A DNA stretch of 64,000 bases, from assembly GCA_000149265.1 (NCBI GenBank), contig CH003386.1, forward strand, positions 730,857 through 794,856, in the 5' to 3' direction. Below are positions 43,201 through 51,334 of this stretch, one piece after another. Under the pieces are notes generated by a model that ran no database searches, was not told where the DNA came from, and saw nothing but the letters and a program-made list of their open reading frames with translations. The DNA comes from Ciona savignyi. Its lineage: Eukaryota > Chordata > Ascidiacea > Phlebobranchia > Cionidae. The translations under genes were made by a program, and so were the position numbers. Each line of letters opens with the position of its first letter. The first letter of the stretch is position 1.

Positions 43201-46200
43201 AAGGGCAACCGCGTCTCTTAAATCAGACAGCCGGTAAAAATGCACAGAATCGCTTGATTTTTTTCTTCCATACAACGGCACTGATGTGTGTTTGCAACAA
43301 TCACGGCATCAACCACATCAGGCTCCAGGATTAAGTGAGTTATCCTGGAATGGCATCACTGGGTAATTCGGTAGCGTGATTTGGGTGTATTCAGTAGATG
43401 CCAAGTATGACCCGATTTCGATAAGGTTCGATTTCGAATTAAAGCCACCCTTGGTAAAATTGGAAATCGCATGTCTAATAACAGCACGACTGCCCAAGCG
43501 CACATTAACTCTCAACTATCCAAATCGATCCACCAAATATGGAAGACTCGTATACAGAGTTGTGCGTTAGCAGGCCGGAATTCTTGCAATATCACGCTCG
43601 GTAACTATTCACCGATGTCCCCAATGAATAGAGTAGTTGGTAAGTATAATTTCAAACACGCTTAAAATACACAGTATTGATTTGGCAGACAGCAGCGGGA
43701 CGGATTACTTGCTGTTGTTTACATGCAGATAAGATGAGTGGGTAACGTGCTAATCCCTAACAATGTAAATCCACTTTCAAACATGATTTGTAAACTAAAT
43801 ACACTTTAGGGCTTAGACTGTGTTGCATAATTTACAAAAATAATTACTTTTTCCAGGACTTTGCTTCATACACACTTTAAAAAAGATAGTTTATCAACAA
43901 AAAACGGTAAAATATTTATTTTAAAGAAAATGAGTTTGTTTAGGGTCAATCGCTTGGGAAGGGAAAACGCGTCCTCACTAACGAGGAGTTAAGAGCAAGT
44001 GGCGCTTTTACGCGGGTAGCTACTGTACCAGCATTGCTTGAAAATAAGCAAAGTGGGCAACTTGAACTCACAGCGCGGAGGAATAATCCGATCGGCAGAC
44101 AATAAGCCACAGTGGGAGATGGTGGTTTCGACTTTCACACCTGGGTTGAAAACCACGAACCCGGGATTAAAGTAAACTTGAGTTATACTACTGTTGAAAG
44201 ATGTTTAGCTAAGCGTGAACCCAATAATACTGTTCTGTCCCTTACACTTGTTTCAAGTCGTGAACTCCAAGAAATGAAAGAATGTAACGTTACCTCACAC
44301 ACAGTTTGTTCGTTAATCACCGGTTAAGTTTAACTGCGATCAGTTTTAAGATATTTTTTTTACTTGGCAATTCACACCAACACAAAAGACTATAGAATAG
44401 TAATATATATTATACGATATCTGCTGCTCCAATTTAAAACATCATCGATTTTTGAAAAAGTGTATTTATCTTTCTATATGCAGAACTAAGCAATCAGAAT
44501 GGCTGGGATATAGGCGGCATCTCTTACACAACTTAATAGTTGTTTTGTTATGTGAATTAATATGAATTTTATACAAAGGCAAAAACAAGATACATTTTAA
44601 GCACATTTTTATCTTTGCTTTAACTTTAAGATCGGCTTTTTCTATGGTTAAAATTGGATCGGGACAAAGAATTATGACAGTGCACATATAGTTTTTGGTA
44701 CATCTTGCGTTTGTTTAACTTTATTGGCCGTGTGCTAGTTTTAGAACTGGGTAAACAGTCAGTCACTTTAAACTAATAGCGATGATTAGCTAATAAATCA
44801 AACCGAATTAAATTTCGCGGTCGAAGAAAGATATGGGGTTTGTTCAAAACGGCTTTCAGTCCTCTGACAATCTGTCATTTCGCAAACGGAAAGACACAAA
44901 GGCATACTAAAACAACTAAAGTGGCCAATGCCAAAACGTGAAGTTACGATCTTCCCTTTGTACGACATTTGTGTTGAAATGTTTGTCGTGCAATTGTCTT
45001 CAGCTATTATTATCTGTCACTCGAAAGGTAATTCAAAGGAATTTGATAAAAAGCAATCGAACAGTCCACAACCTTGCGTTGGGAAAGGATTGTTATCGAT
45101 GATGAGAATAAGTATTAGTTTTGAATGTGTATATAGAAGTACTTTTGTCTTTAACGGCCTTTTTTCATTGCTTAATAAAAACAATTTATATAAACTTATG
45201 TATTTTTAACGTAAAGGTTTAAATTTACACCGTTTAGAAAGTTAAACAAAATCGTAGAATAAATACGGAGAAATAACCGAGATAACACGAGTTCCAGTTC
45301 TCGTGGGAAATTTTGTTCAAGCGAGATGTTTTTAAAAACCAGCGAAAACCGAAGCCAACAAACAAACTCGACATCTTGTAGATTTCATAAGCTTTAGTCT
45401 CATTATGAGCATATCCGGTAAGATGGCTGAAAATACACGGTTCCACGAAATGTACACATTCCGAACTCTCAAAGTCCATCTACTCACCAAGTAAATAGAC
45501 AGGGGTGGCCTCTCTTATCGTGGATGTGGAATCATTGATTTTAAAGCCTAACCAAATAAAAGCAAAATCAAACTACTATATATAGCAACTCTGAACGATA
45601 ATAAGCGGCCATTTTTAAGGGTCATCTTGAAGGAGTTTTAATGTGGTATGTTTCTGGATATGGCTATATATCAGCTATGCCGCACCCAAATGAAAGGTCG
45701 GCTTAGCGGAGCACTTAAACCGCATGATTGATAGTATGGCTGCATATTGTAAACACGTAATATTAGTGAAATAAAAATCTATTTTTTAATACAACAACTA
45801 CGCTACTTTCCCTTAGTTTCTGTACATTTTTAAGAAAAATGGCACTGTAAATCACCGAGACAATTAAGACCAACGCCAATAAGTTAAAAAGCAAAAACGT
45901 TGTACCGCAATATATAAGTTTAATTTATATCCCTTCAAAAGTGGAAATAGTTATTAGTTTATAAGCCCCGCGAGTACGGCGAGACACATCGTATTTCGCA
46001 ATCGGCTTGCCTCACAGTTCACACAAAGTTCGCTGAAATGACTCACCAGCCGCAATAAACATTCGAATTACCTTCAAGAAGCAGTGACCGACGGCAGCAT
46101 CCTCCAGCACGGATACAGCGTAGGAGGAAGATTGGAAGCGGGGCGGAGAGTTCACAGCATCGCTGAGTCGAATCACCAGAGTTGCGTTCGATGCCAATGC

Positions 46201-49200
46201 GGGCGTCCCTCCGTCCGTGCCCCATACAGTCACTTGTAACTCCGGACTGGACAAACTATCCAAACTCCGTCTGAAATTAGAGTCGCCATAAAAAATGTTT
46301 TTTTTTCATTTACATATATTGGAAACACTAGCGAAATTTAATAAATGGCCTTATGGAGTTCATTTTAAACTTTAAACGCTCTAATACAGAAGAATTTTCG
46401 ATTTTTTATTAAAATATGTGGTTTGCGATATTCAGGTTTAAAGACCGAAGGTGTTTTGAAAACCCAAAGTATATTGAACGGCATAAAAGTTTCAAAGCTT
46501 AATTTACGGGCTCCGCGTCCAATAAAATTCACGCTCCACGAACTCAATGTGCGTAATGCAGGTGTGACAGATATATATTAGCGAAACCGACCAAAATTCC
46601 GAACGACAATAATTATATGGTGTAATGCAGGCGACCTATCCAAAATTGTAGCTTTGGATTTCAATAGCGCCGAGTTGTACAAAGCCGAATTTTAAAGCGG
46701 GCTTAACCAGTCTCCAATTCTCTCTACACGAGTGAGCGGCTCTCACACGGGTTCACGCGCAAACACAAAGGCCCGGAACTAATTAATGTTAGCTGGCCTG
46801 TTAGGATATTTGAATTACTTCGGTAATCAGACCGGGACTCGACGCGCACTGTTAGCTAAGAATACTAATGTGGTTAACGCACGGGCCGAAAGTGGGGATA
46901 TGGAAAGCAAGTATTATAAAACGGAATATGGTATTGGCTTTGATGTTTTTACTGAAAGGTACATATTGATTCATCGTTCCTTTATTAATATATAATGTTT
47001 TATGGTTTGTCGGGTTAAACCTACCAACGCCCCATTTATAAGAGTCACTTTTTTTCAAACCAAATTTAATGAGCAAGCCAACGCTTTTCAAAAGACCAGT
47101 TTCAGTTTAGTAGTGTATTTAACAAAACATCACCAGGTTTTAGTGTGTATTGTAGACTGCTACCCGACAACACATCAAATAGGTAAACTCATCTCCTTTA
47201 TATAATACTCGACAATCGTCGGGTGCTGCTTGCCCACTGCGGTAAATTTGAAGTTAACTATCTTTTACGTCCGATGTTTTTTGTACATAAGATTTTCCAC
47301 CTCCGAGTAGAAAATCCCTATACCGTAACGTACAGGCGTAAACTGGCCGTATGCAATAAAAAATTTCACATGATCTCATGCAATATGATATCGACTTACG
47401 CGGTCGTGATGAGTCCCGAGTGCGGATTAATGTTGAGCCACAGACTTTGCGGGGAGCCATCTAATCTGTATGTGACTTCTGCGTTGCGTCCTATGTCGGC
47501 GTCCGTGGATTGAAGCTGAGTAACGAACGTGCCTGGATGGTGGGGGACGAAGTGATTTTATTTTCAACTGTTTTATAAATGCTGTGAAAAATTTATTATT
47601 TATGGATAAACACTTGTTTAGTTTATTTTGGCCTTAAACACGTTATGTGGTTATTCAAAGTCAGGTATCAAGAGGTTGGGATTGTTATATATATACATAA
47701 ATATATATACTAAACATACACAATGTTTTCTTGACTTTTAACAAAAAAATGTTAAAATTTTAACATAAAATTCACATAGATACGGACGTGACTAAAGTGC
47801 ACCTGTTTAGTTGGCTCGTCCAATTAAGTTCTTTTAAAATTTAACTTTCAAAACGTATGGTTATCGAAAATAAAAGCTGACTGTCGCCGATTTGATCAAT
47901 TGTCATCTAAGAGTTTAGTCATTTAGAATCTTACCGGGGAAAGCGCTTTGGGAGAGTTCAATCTCGATCAAATCACTGGGAAAGCGCGGCGGATTGTCGT
48001 TGATATCTTCCACTGTTATTGTGAACGATGTCGTCGCCGACTGGGGTGGACTGCAACAGGTTTTGTGTTTAATTATATTCATTTTCTTAGAGAAATCGTT
48101 TTGAGATTAATCGATTATATGTACGGGGGTAACCTTGGGTCGGAAGAATTGTGCCGGCGTTTTCTCGCTATTGCAAGTTTATATAAAGAGTAAAATATAC
48201 ATTTTGTTTTACGCAATCCGTAAAGATAAATTTTTGAAAGTAAGCATTCAATTTCATTTCAGTATCAGTTAATTACACTTTAAACATGGCAAACTGTCAA
48301 ATCCAGTGTCTTTTGGGTTATATTTAACGACGCTGACTGCGAGGGTGGTAAAATGTGTAATTTTATAGTAGAATGGTAATAAATAGCGTGTTTAGCACGG
48401 GCTGTCGTCTTTGGGTGTCAAGTAGCCATTTTAACACACAATAATTCGGTCGTGTTTAAGGTTACATTTTTGTGGTCTTGCCAAACTAACCTGCCAAAAT
48501 CAACGGCATTCAAGGTAATGTGATACAATGATTCTGTTTCTCTGTCTAACTTGAGCTTCACGCAAACCAGATATATAATGTTGTTTTCTGTCTGCAGTCC
48601 GAACCTTGAAACAAAACAAGGGTTAAACAGAAAAACCAATTCATGGCCTTATGGAGTTAATTTTAAACTTCAAACGCGCTAATTCAGACCAAGATAAAGA
48701 ACGACTTATTCAAACATTAGCAAATGAAGTGGCGGTTAGCAGAAGCACTCGCTATTTTGTGGATTTTCGTCTCAGGGTGCTTAAAGCAATCAATAAATCA
48801 TTTTACCTTCCATTTCCACCCTCCAGAGAGACGTTAACTTGGCTGAGTTCGCCGAGATCCTGGTCTGAAACCGACACGCGAGCAATATAATCACCTGGCT
48901 CTGCCCCTTCAGACACCTGAACACAAATACCAAGTTTTGGGGGAGTTGTTGTTGCCCGTGCACGACGGGAGTCGGTTTTAATGATTTATAAACAAAATGA
49001 AAATGATCACACCTGTTGTGAGTACCCTATATCCTATAATTTTCTACTGTAGTTAAAGGTTAAGGAGCAAACAAAATAGATAAAAAAAAAAAAAAAAAAA
49101 AACTTTAAGAAAAACATAAGCAGTTTCTAAACATCAATCATTTAATGGCATAAAACTTAAGGTAGCAAAATAAAGCAGGCATTCGATATGGAGAGAAAGG

Positions 49201-50780
49201 GTAAGTGTTGGGGGTAGGTAGTATGGGGTCAAGGTTATCAGTAAGATCAGGTTGAGAGTTAGGTTTCCGCCTTTTTAGTGCACAGCTTCTTTCTTTTTTA
49301 TTTTGCCTTATTTAAAGTTACAGAACCATACGCTTGTTTAGTATAGTTTAATCATGGTAGTGCAGCTCACCGCTCTAAAAAGATTACTTTTCCATTTTGA
49401 TACATCGGAAACACATTTCTTTTTTTTATAAATATAGAAATTAATCTAACATAAAATGAATTAATTAAATAAGGAAAACTTGAAGTGATAAAAAAAAATT
49501 GAATTTACCTTTGCTTCACCTGCATCCAAGAAAATCACATTAATTTGAGGTTCGTTGTCATTTACATCCGTTACTTCAACAATGACCACAGTAGATCCAA
49601 CTTGTGGTTCGGAACCTTCGTCTCTGGCTTCAACTACCAGTTTGTGCTGCACCACCTGCTCAAAGTCAAGTTTTTTGTTGAGATATATCCGTCCGCTGTT
49701 ACTTTCAATCTCAAATATGAAACCAGGGTCACTTTGGCTACGGTCAATGCGGTAGGTCAACATGGCATTTTGACCAATGTCTTGGTCGGTTGCATTGAGT
49801 GTAATTACATCTCTACCCACTGGTTCATTTTCTGATAACATGACTGTGTATCTGCTGAAGTCAAATACAGGGGGATTGTCGTTAACATCTGAGATATCAA
49901 TGTAAACGTCAAGCTGGCCAGTTTTTGGTGGAACATCTCCATCGAATGCCTCAACTGTAAAGGAATAGTTGGACACAAGCTCCCGGTTTAATGTCTGGTT
50001 CACTATTAAATCCACATAGATTTGTCCATTAATGTGTCTGTTGTTCAACCTGAATGCTTTGTCCTCATTACCAGATATGATTGTATATCCTTGTACATTA
50101 AACGGGTCTGAGTCAGGATCAACAGCGGTTCCCAAGTTGTACTTGGCCCCAATTTGACTTGCTTCGGAAATTGTAAGATTCAATTGACTGACTCGAAATT
50201 CTGGAGCATGATCATTTATGTCTGTTACATCAATTCGTACCTAAAAGGAATTTTTTTTAAAACTGATTCAAATAAAGGGGTTAGTTATATATTTGTTGTG
50301 AAAGCAAAGTCTTTTACACTTTAAAAGTTTGAACACCTGAATAGTGGATAAGCAACACTTAACGACTAACCTAAAAATATGGAGACAAAATTAACCAGAA
50401 AACAAACAACTTACCTCAAAATATCTGTTTAAAACACTGTCATATACTGCTATATCAAAGGAACTGAAAGTTTCGTGATCAAGCTTTTTAATGGTTTTTA
50501 TAATCCCTTGGTTTTCCACTACACCACGGTCAAAATACTGCATAAAGGGGTTACTGTCTTCTGATGTAATATAATATCCATTTTGCTCTGTTGTATCAAG
50601 CCGGCCAATTTCAGTTCCAATTGTTGCATTTTCCAAGACATTAAAGTCCAGGATTATCGAATCTTGAGCTTGGCAAGCTCTAAAAGCTTGGCTGAATAAT
50701 ATAAATCCAAGAAGAATGGAATATGATATTTCCAGATTGGGTGATTTGACTTGCACATACTTTAATTCATAACCCATCAT
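4173..50780 (-). CDS. dchs: Dachsous protocadherin, complete gene (53 coding exons)
   Basis: This is a giant single-pass cadherin. Dachsous binds Fat cadherins on neighbouring cells and controls planar polarity and Hippo-pathway growth. Reading 5' to 3' on the minus strand I assembled 53 exons, all with GT..AG borders and consistent phase, giving about 3,460 residues. The usual Dachsous length is roughly 3,300-3,500. There are 26 positions where a DxNDNxPxF-type linker closes a repeat, plus a membrane-proximal repeat, making 27 EC repeats as expected for Dachsous. A signal peptide precedes EC1 and a single membrane helix lies in exon 49. The tail has GSAEDEEVLRIN, VPDSGIQQD, YQPLSSVFSEIARL and SPISHESSF, which separate Dachsous from Fat and other protocadherins. 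The start is the ATG at 50780, the first of two adjacent ATGs in frame before the signal peptide. Vertebrate DCHS1 and DCHS2 arose from one ancestral gene, so I do not choose between them. Two acceptors (exons 33 and 49) have alternatives 12-15 bases away. Confidence 0.95.
5431..5500 (-). repeat. tRNA-like SINE relic (3' part)
   Basis: In dachsous intron 52. It matches in reverse orientation the 3' half of the SINE family seen intact at 25019 and 14877: the blocks around TAACCCATAATGGGCTCG, then GACCGTTTTTATATAG and the CGGTATGTG block. The tRNA-like head with box A is absent or too diverged to align. Confidence 0.45.
7703..7841 (-). CDS. dchs: dachsous exon 49: transmembrane helix
   Basis: This exon follows EC27 directly. 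After a short proline-containing stalk (GTPIIPPEAQ) comes a single hydrophobic helix, ILSIVFGVIAGIACAIVLIL, then the basic stop-transfer sequence GKHCYNKRMYR. This places the C-terminal exons in the cytoplasm. Two acceptors fit the incoming phase 1: one giving a start at 7841, another 15 bases on at 7826. The choice changes five residues of the stalk. Exit phase is 2. Confidence 0.9.
8119..8222 (+). repeat. tRNA-like SINE relic
   Basis: The head GTGGCCGAATGGTTAACGCG resembles the D-arm and box A of a serine- or leucine-type tRNA. It is followed by the family body GACCGATACATAAACCGACTC and a tail with GGTTTCGAAACTAATCATGG. It does not fold as a complete tRNA, so I call it a SINE copy rather than a tRNA gene. 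It lies in dachsous intron 48. Confidence 0.55.
8281..10465 (-). CDS. dchs: dachsous exons 44-48: EC25-EC27
   Basis: Exons are 10465-10337, 10010-9855, 9520-9324, 8874-8679 and 8491-8281. EC25 begins LYANEDDLTPDFKF and is closed by VDVDDVNEYPPTF, a variant linker with an inserted residue. EC26 has PENAKANTTLL and VADDNDGGAFGHVTYSL and is closed by LPVDEFAPMF. Membrane-proximal EC27 starts FLVPYGSPEGYVVGQ, contains STDADMGADGEVKYFL and ends with VTHVTVEITG. It has no DxNDN motif, as expected for a repeat not followed by another. These exons are more GC-rich than their introns. Confidence 0.9.
9719..9754. repeat. 18-bp unit in two tandem copies
   Basis: The unit CTGTACATAAACAAGCGA occurs twice back to back in dachsous intron 45. 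It is a simple local duplication with no visible function. Confidence 0.7.
10561..10738. repeat. Dispersed repeat, copy 1 of an intronic pair
   Basis: This segment shares a long collinear match with 11703-11862, including TAAACCACATAAATACCGAT, GATTTACCTAAACCAGG and GGGTTTGGTATTTTTCAGCC. Both copies lie in neighbouring dachsous introns (43 and 42). It has no coding capacity. It could be a SINE or MITE fragment or a local duplication. Confidence 0.7.
11064..16267 (-). CDS. dchs: dachsous exons 35-43: EC20-EC24
   Basis: Exons are 16267-16090, 15725-15591, 15265-14997, 14663-14483, 13908-13761, 13346-13225, 12563-12415, 12071-11904 and 11196-11064. Linkers are QDENDNSPRF (EC20), VDTNDHSPTL (EC21), TDVNDNPPVF (EC22), TDINNNPPMF (EC23) and LDVNDNRPTF (EC24). 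QATDADSENN, KLKLDRE, LDFERSQNFTL, QAKDLDSHENG and GELDRESVDRYSLIV are clear EC strands. Exon 40 lies beside a segment that has been copied into intron 41, described separately. Confidence 0.9.
11703..11862. repeat. Dispersed repeat, copy 2 of an intronic pair
   Basis: Direct-orientation partner of 10561-10738, about 1.1 kb away, with a few substitutions and small indels. A short block around ATATGTTTGAAACATAAAAC follows it (11873-11893) and also occurs before it (11639-11659), suggesting repeat-mediated shuffling. Confidence 0.7.
12272..12390. repeat. Copy of the exon 40 acceptor region inside intron 41
   Basis: This segment repeats 13338-13512: the blocks GATCTCACCTG, TGGGTGTTATTTAAGTCATTCAG, TATCAAGGACAG and GAGCCGTTAAACA occur in the same order. 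The donor of the copy is the 3' splice site of dachsous exon 40 together with its first bases, so a decoy acceptor now sits at 12280-12281 between exons 41 and 42. The copy has no open exon behind it. Confidence 0.65.
14877..14972 (-). repeat. tRNA-like SINE, minus orientation
   Basis: In the reverse direction it reads CAAATGGTTAACGCGATTGG, then the CCGACT block, ACAAAAACGGTCTTGGTGAC and CCATCATGGATTTGAAACTT. This is one of the most complete copies of the family in the window. It lies in dachsous intron 37. Confidence 0.6.
16626..21801 (-). CDS. dchs: dachsous exons 25-34: EC15-EC19 and first half of EC20
   Basis: Exons are 21801-21698, 21377-21242, 20901-20767, 20600-20364, 20099-19871, 19262-19018, 18460-18316, 17863-17685, 17334-17249 and 16777-16626. 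Linkers are MDVNDVTPHF (EC15), LDVNDNAPQF (EC16), LDWNDNDPQF (EC17) and SDVNDNPPVF (EC18). EC19 is closed by the junction of exons 32 and 33, read as LDV-NFAYLQF, which lacks the NDN core and the proline. Exon 33 has a second in-phase acceptor 12 bases upstream (start 17346) that would insert GGAV-type residues there. The exon 29 donor must be GTTCGT at 19870 rather than the stronger-looking GTAAGT four bases on, because only the former keeps frame with exon 30. Confidence 0.87.
16827..16985 (+). repeat. Two partial SINE copies
   Basis: First the body and tail of the tRNA-like SINE (GGTCCTGGTGACAACACCAT then CATGGGTTTAAAACTT). After this comes a second head (AATGGCCATGTGGTTAAAGCG, shortened here to its core GGCCATGTGGTTAAAGCG) with a diverged body. 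They lie in dachsous intron 33, so they may be nested or tandem insertions. Confidence 0.45.
18640..18840. repeat. Dispersed repeat related to 22595-22800
   Basis: Carries GGTTCGAAACTGTTCGC, CTAGATGGTTGT and AAGGCATT blocks typical of a tRNA-derived repeat with a B-box-like sequence. The block CTAGATGGTTGTxTTCTT followed by AAGGCATT recurs at 22600-22630 with a similar downstream layout. It lies in a dachsous intron and has no coding capacity. Confidence 0.45.
19277..19308. repeat. 16-bp unit in two tandem copies
   Basis: ATAATGTCAACACAGC is repeated twice immediately 5' of dachsous exon 30 on the minus strand, beginning 15 bases from the acceptor. It may affect the branch-point region but probably arose by slippage. 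Confidence 0.65.
22204..27113 (-). CDS. dchs: dachsous exons 16-24: EC10-EC14 and start of EC15
   Basis: Exons are 27113-26855, 26296-26102, 25498-25353, 24936-24865, 24776-24676, 24317-24155, 23876-23736, 23139-22966 and 22477-22204. Linkers are TDVNDNAPIF (EC10), IDVNDNSPQF (EC11), RAANENPAEF (EC12, degenerate), RDVNDHTPRF (EC13) and RDVNDNSPRF (EC14). Exon 21 begins with TQGSSRRRRSLPSYPQF, an unusual four-arginine run in the place where an EC domain normally has its TATDxD strand. SATDADSGDP and AVDPDSGLSGRLTYSL mark intact calcium sites elsewhere. Confidence 0.9.
22595..22800. repeat. Dispersed repeat related to 18640-18840
   Basis: Shares the CTAGATGGTTGTGTTCTTG and CAAGGCATTGACC blocks with the 18640 copy and ends near a TATGAGGATAAATGATAAAC block like GGGGATAAACATGAATA there. 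It lies between dachsous exons 23 and 24. Confidence 0.4.
25019..25112 (+). repeat. tRNA-like SINE, best copy
   Basis: Reads GTGTGGCCGAATGGTTAACG, then GCGACCGATACATACACCGAC, then ACAAAAAACAGTCCTGGTGA and AAACCCATTATGATCAGCAT. The head resembles a tRNA D-arm. Similar copies occur at 8119, 14877, 16827 and 51235. Composite tRNA-derived SINEs are known from ascidians. It lies in dachsous intron 18. Confidence 0.6.
27296..27853. mobile_element. Non-autonomous hAT-like MITE
   Basis: The 558-bp element has matching terminal inverted repeats: it starts CAGTGGTTCCCAACCT and ends AGGTTGGGAACCACTG. A GC-rich subterminal palindrome (GGGGGTCGCGACCCCC) lies just inside the left end, with GGGTCAC blocks near the right end. 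Termini of this kind are typical of hAT-superfamily MITEs in many animals. There is no transposase frame. An exact 8-bp target duplication is not evident; both flanks share only TTCT. It is in the dachsous intron between exons 15 and 16. Confidence 0.75.
28119..32487 (-). CDS. dchs: dachsous exons 8-15: EC6-EC9 and start of EC10
   Basis: Exons are 32487-32311, 31945-31705, 31206-30967, 30621-30491, 30061-29858, 29089-28992, 28798-28649 and 28272-28119. EC6 is closed by EDVNDNRPVF (exon 9) and EC8 by SDVNDNPPHF (exon 12). EC7 and EC9 have degenerate linkers: exon 10 reads IVDGSSTGGPVF and exon 14 reads IQPDPNCPVF. These repeats keep the conserved proline and phenylalanine but have lost the DxNDN calcium ligands. 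TATDADD (EC7), AAVDGGG (EC7) and LDYETQDTYSFE (EC10) show the usual cadherin strands. Confidence 0.9.
32488..46071 (-). other. dchs: Large dachsous intron 7 (13.6 kb)
   Basis: The EC6 strand is split cleanly by this intron: FLK at 46072 continues as VHATDPDSS at 32487, so no exon is missing between them. I found no recognisable protein, RNA gene or transposon inside. The base composition is uneven: mostly AT-rich, with GC-richer blocks near 39160-39800, 42300-42540 and 43960-44170. Short open frames occur but none has family signatures or splice-linked neighbours. As the longest intron by far in the gene, it is a natural place for enhancers. That role is inference only. Confidence 0.7.
46072..48916 (-). 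CDS. dchs: dachsous exons 3-7: EC4, EC5 and start of EC6
   Basis: Exons are 48916-48807, 48604-48491, 48050-47935, 47532-47400 and 46270-46072, with phases 0-2-2-1-2 at entry and 0 at exit. The repeat signatures are SDQDLGE and KLDRETESLYHITL in EC4, closed by EDINDNPPRF in exon 5. EC5 has STDADIGRNAEVTYRL and NPHSGLITT. It is closed by SDAVNSPPRF in exon 7, where the NDN calcium-binding asparagines are altered. Exon 7 ends at VGHCFLK and the reading continues as VHATDPDSS only after the 13.6 kb intron. Confidence 0.9.
46343..46390. repeat. Short dispersed repeat shared with 48642-48690
   Basis: The blocks GGCCTTATGGAGTT, ATTTTAAACTT and AAACGC recur in the same order at 48642-48690. Both copies lie just upstream of a dachsous exon acceptor on the minus strand (exons 7 and 4). 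This looks like a repeat fragment or a small segmental copy. Confidence 0.55.
48642..48690. repeat. Short dispersed repeat shared with 46343-46390
   Basis: Direct partner of 46343-46390, in intron 3 of dachsous about 40 bases before exon 4. It has a few substitutions and one extra base. No coding potential. Confidence 0.55.
49081..49102. repeat. Poly-A tract
   Basis: A run of about 20 adenines in dachsous intron 2. It may be a slippage tract or the tail of a retroposed element; no element body was recognised next to it. Confidence 0.6.
49509..50780 (-). CDS. dchs: dachsous exons 1-2: signal peptide and EC1-EC3
   Basis: Exon 1 is 50780-50415 and exon 2 is 50240-49509; both borders are phase 0. 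The N-terminus has a hydrophobic signal core (SILLGFILFSQAF), with likely cleavage after RACQA. Mature EC1 starts near DSIILDFNVLENATIG. Exon 2 is the largest extracellular exon (732 bp) and contains three linker motifs: DINDHAPEF closing EC1, DVNDNPPVF closing EC2 and DVNDNEPQI closing EC3. The acidic LDRE-type and DxD calcium sites look intact in EC2 and EC3. The N-terminal repeats of Dachsous form the Fat-binding tip in other animals. Confidence 0.92.
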
Positions 50781-51230
50781 GTAAACATGGTGCAATGTGA
50801 GTTTGTGTCAACTCATTATGTTGATCTAAAAGCTTTGTCTTTAAACCTGGAAAAAAACTTTAATTTGCAAAAACTAGTTTAATAATGACTTTACACTTTA
50901 AATCTAAAAGGTCTCTGTGGCCTAGCCTAATACATCCAAATCTTCAAAAATTAGTAAACTGCTTATAAAGGTTATCCCATCTTCCCTAAAAAGCGGTTTC
51001 ATAATACAGACTTCTTATGTAGTGAAATCACATGTCTCACTGGAGCACGCGCCGTAAGTAAGCTTCAATAGAACTGTTTATATTGTCGAGCGAGAGTTTG
51101 CAGTGAGCGAGACGCGATGAAAAAATAGCGTCCTTCGTTACCTTGAGTTCTTCGTTTTTCTCTAGCTCCACCTTGAGCGATTCGATTACACCATAGAAGT
51201 CTTAAAAATTCTATGATAACCAATAACCAA
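50781..51230. promoter_or_regulatory. Region upstream of dachsous; possible 5' leader acceptor
   Basis: On the minus strand the sequence AAAGCTTTTAG|ATCAAC, with the cut at 50826/50825, is a plausible 3' splice site 45 bases before the start ATG. It could join an upstream untranslated exon or, if this is a tunicate, receive a trans-spliced leader. A short out-of-frame ATG follows it. No TATA-like element could be assigned. The rest of the interval is AT-rich and holds no recognised gene. Confidence 0.35.
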
Positions 51231-51234
51231 CGCA

Positions 51235-51275
51235 ATGTCGCCGAATGGTTAACGCGACCGTTACATAATATATAT
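51235..51275 (+). repeat. tRNA-like SINE head
   Basis: Contains GTCGCCGAATGGTTAACGCG and GACCGTTACATAATATATAT, matching the head of the SINE family at 25019. The body is missing. It marks the border between the dachsous upstream region and the FReD cluster. Confidence 0.5.
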
Positions 51276-51334
51276 ACAGTACACCCCGCTTAAAAAATTA
51301 CGCTGTAAAATGACAAATAGGAAAGATATTTATG

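Noticed and set aside
43318..43665. Overlapping open frames on both strands in the big intron
   Set aside because: Length is within chance for this composition, and there is no family resemblance.
50781..50795. Longer dachsous N-terminus starting at 50795
   Set aside because: That codon is TTG. The first in-frame ATG is at 50780 and still precedes the whole signal peptide.
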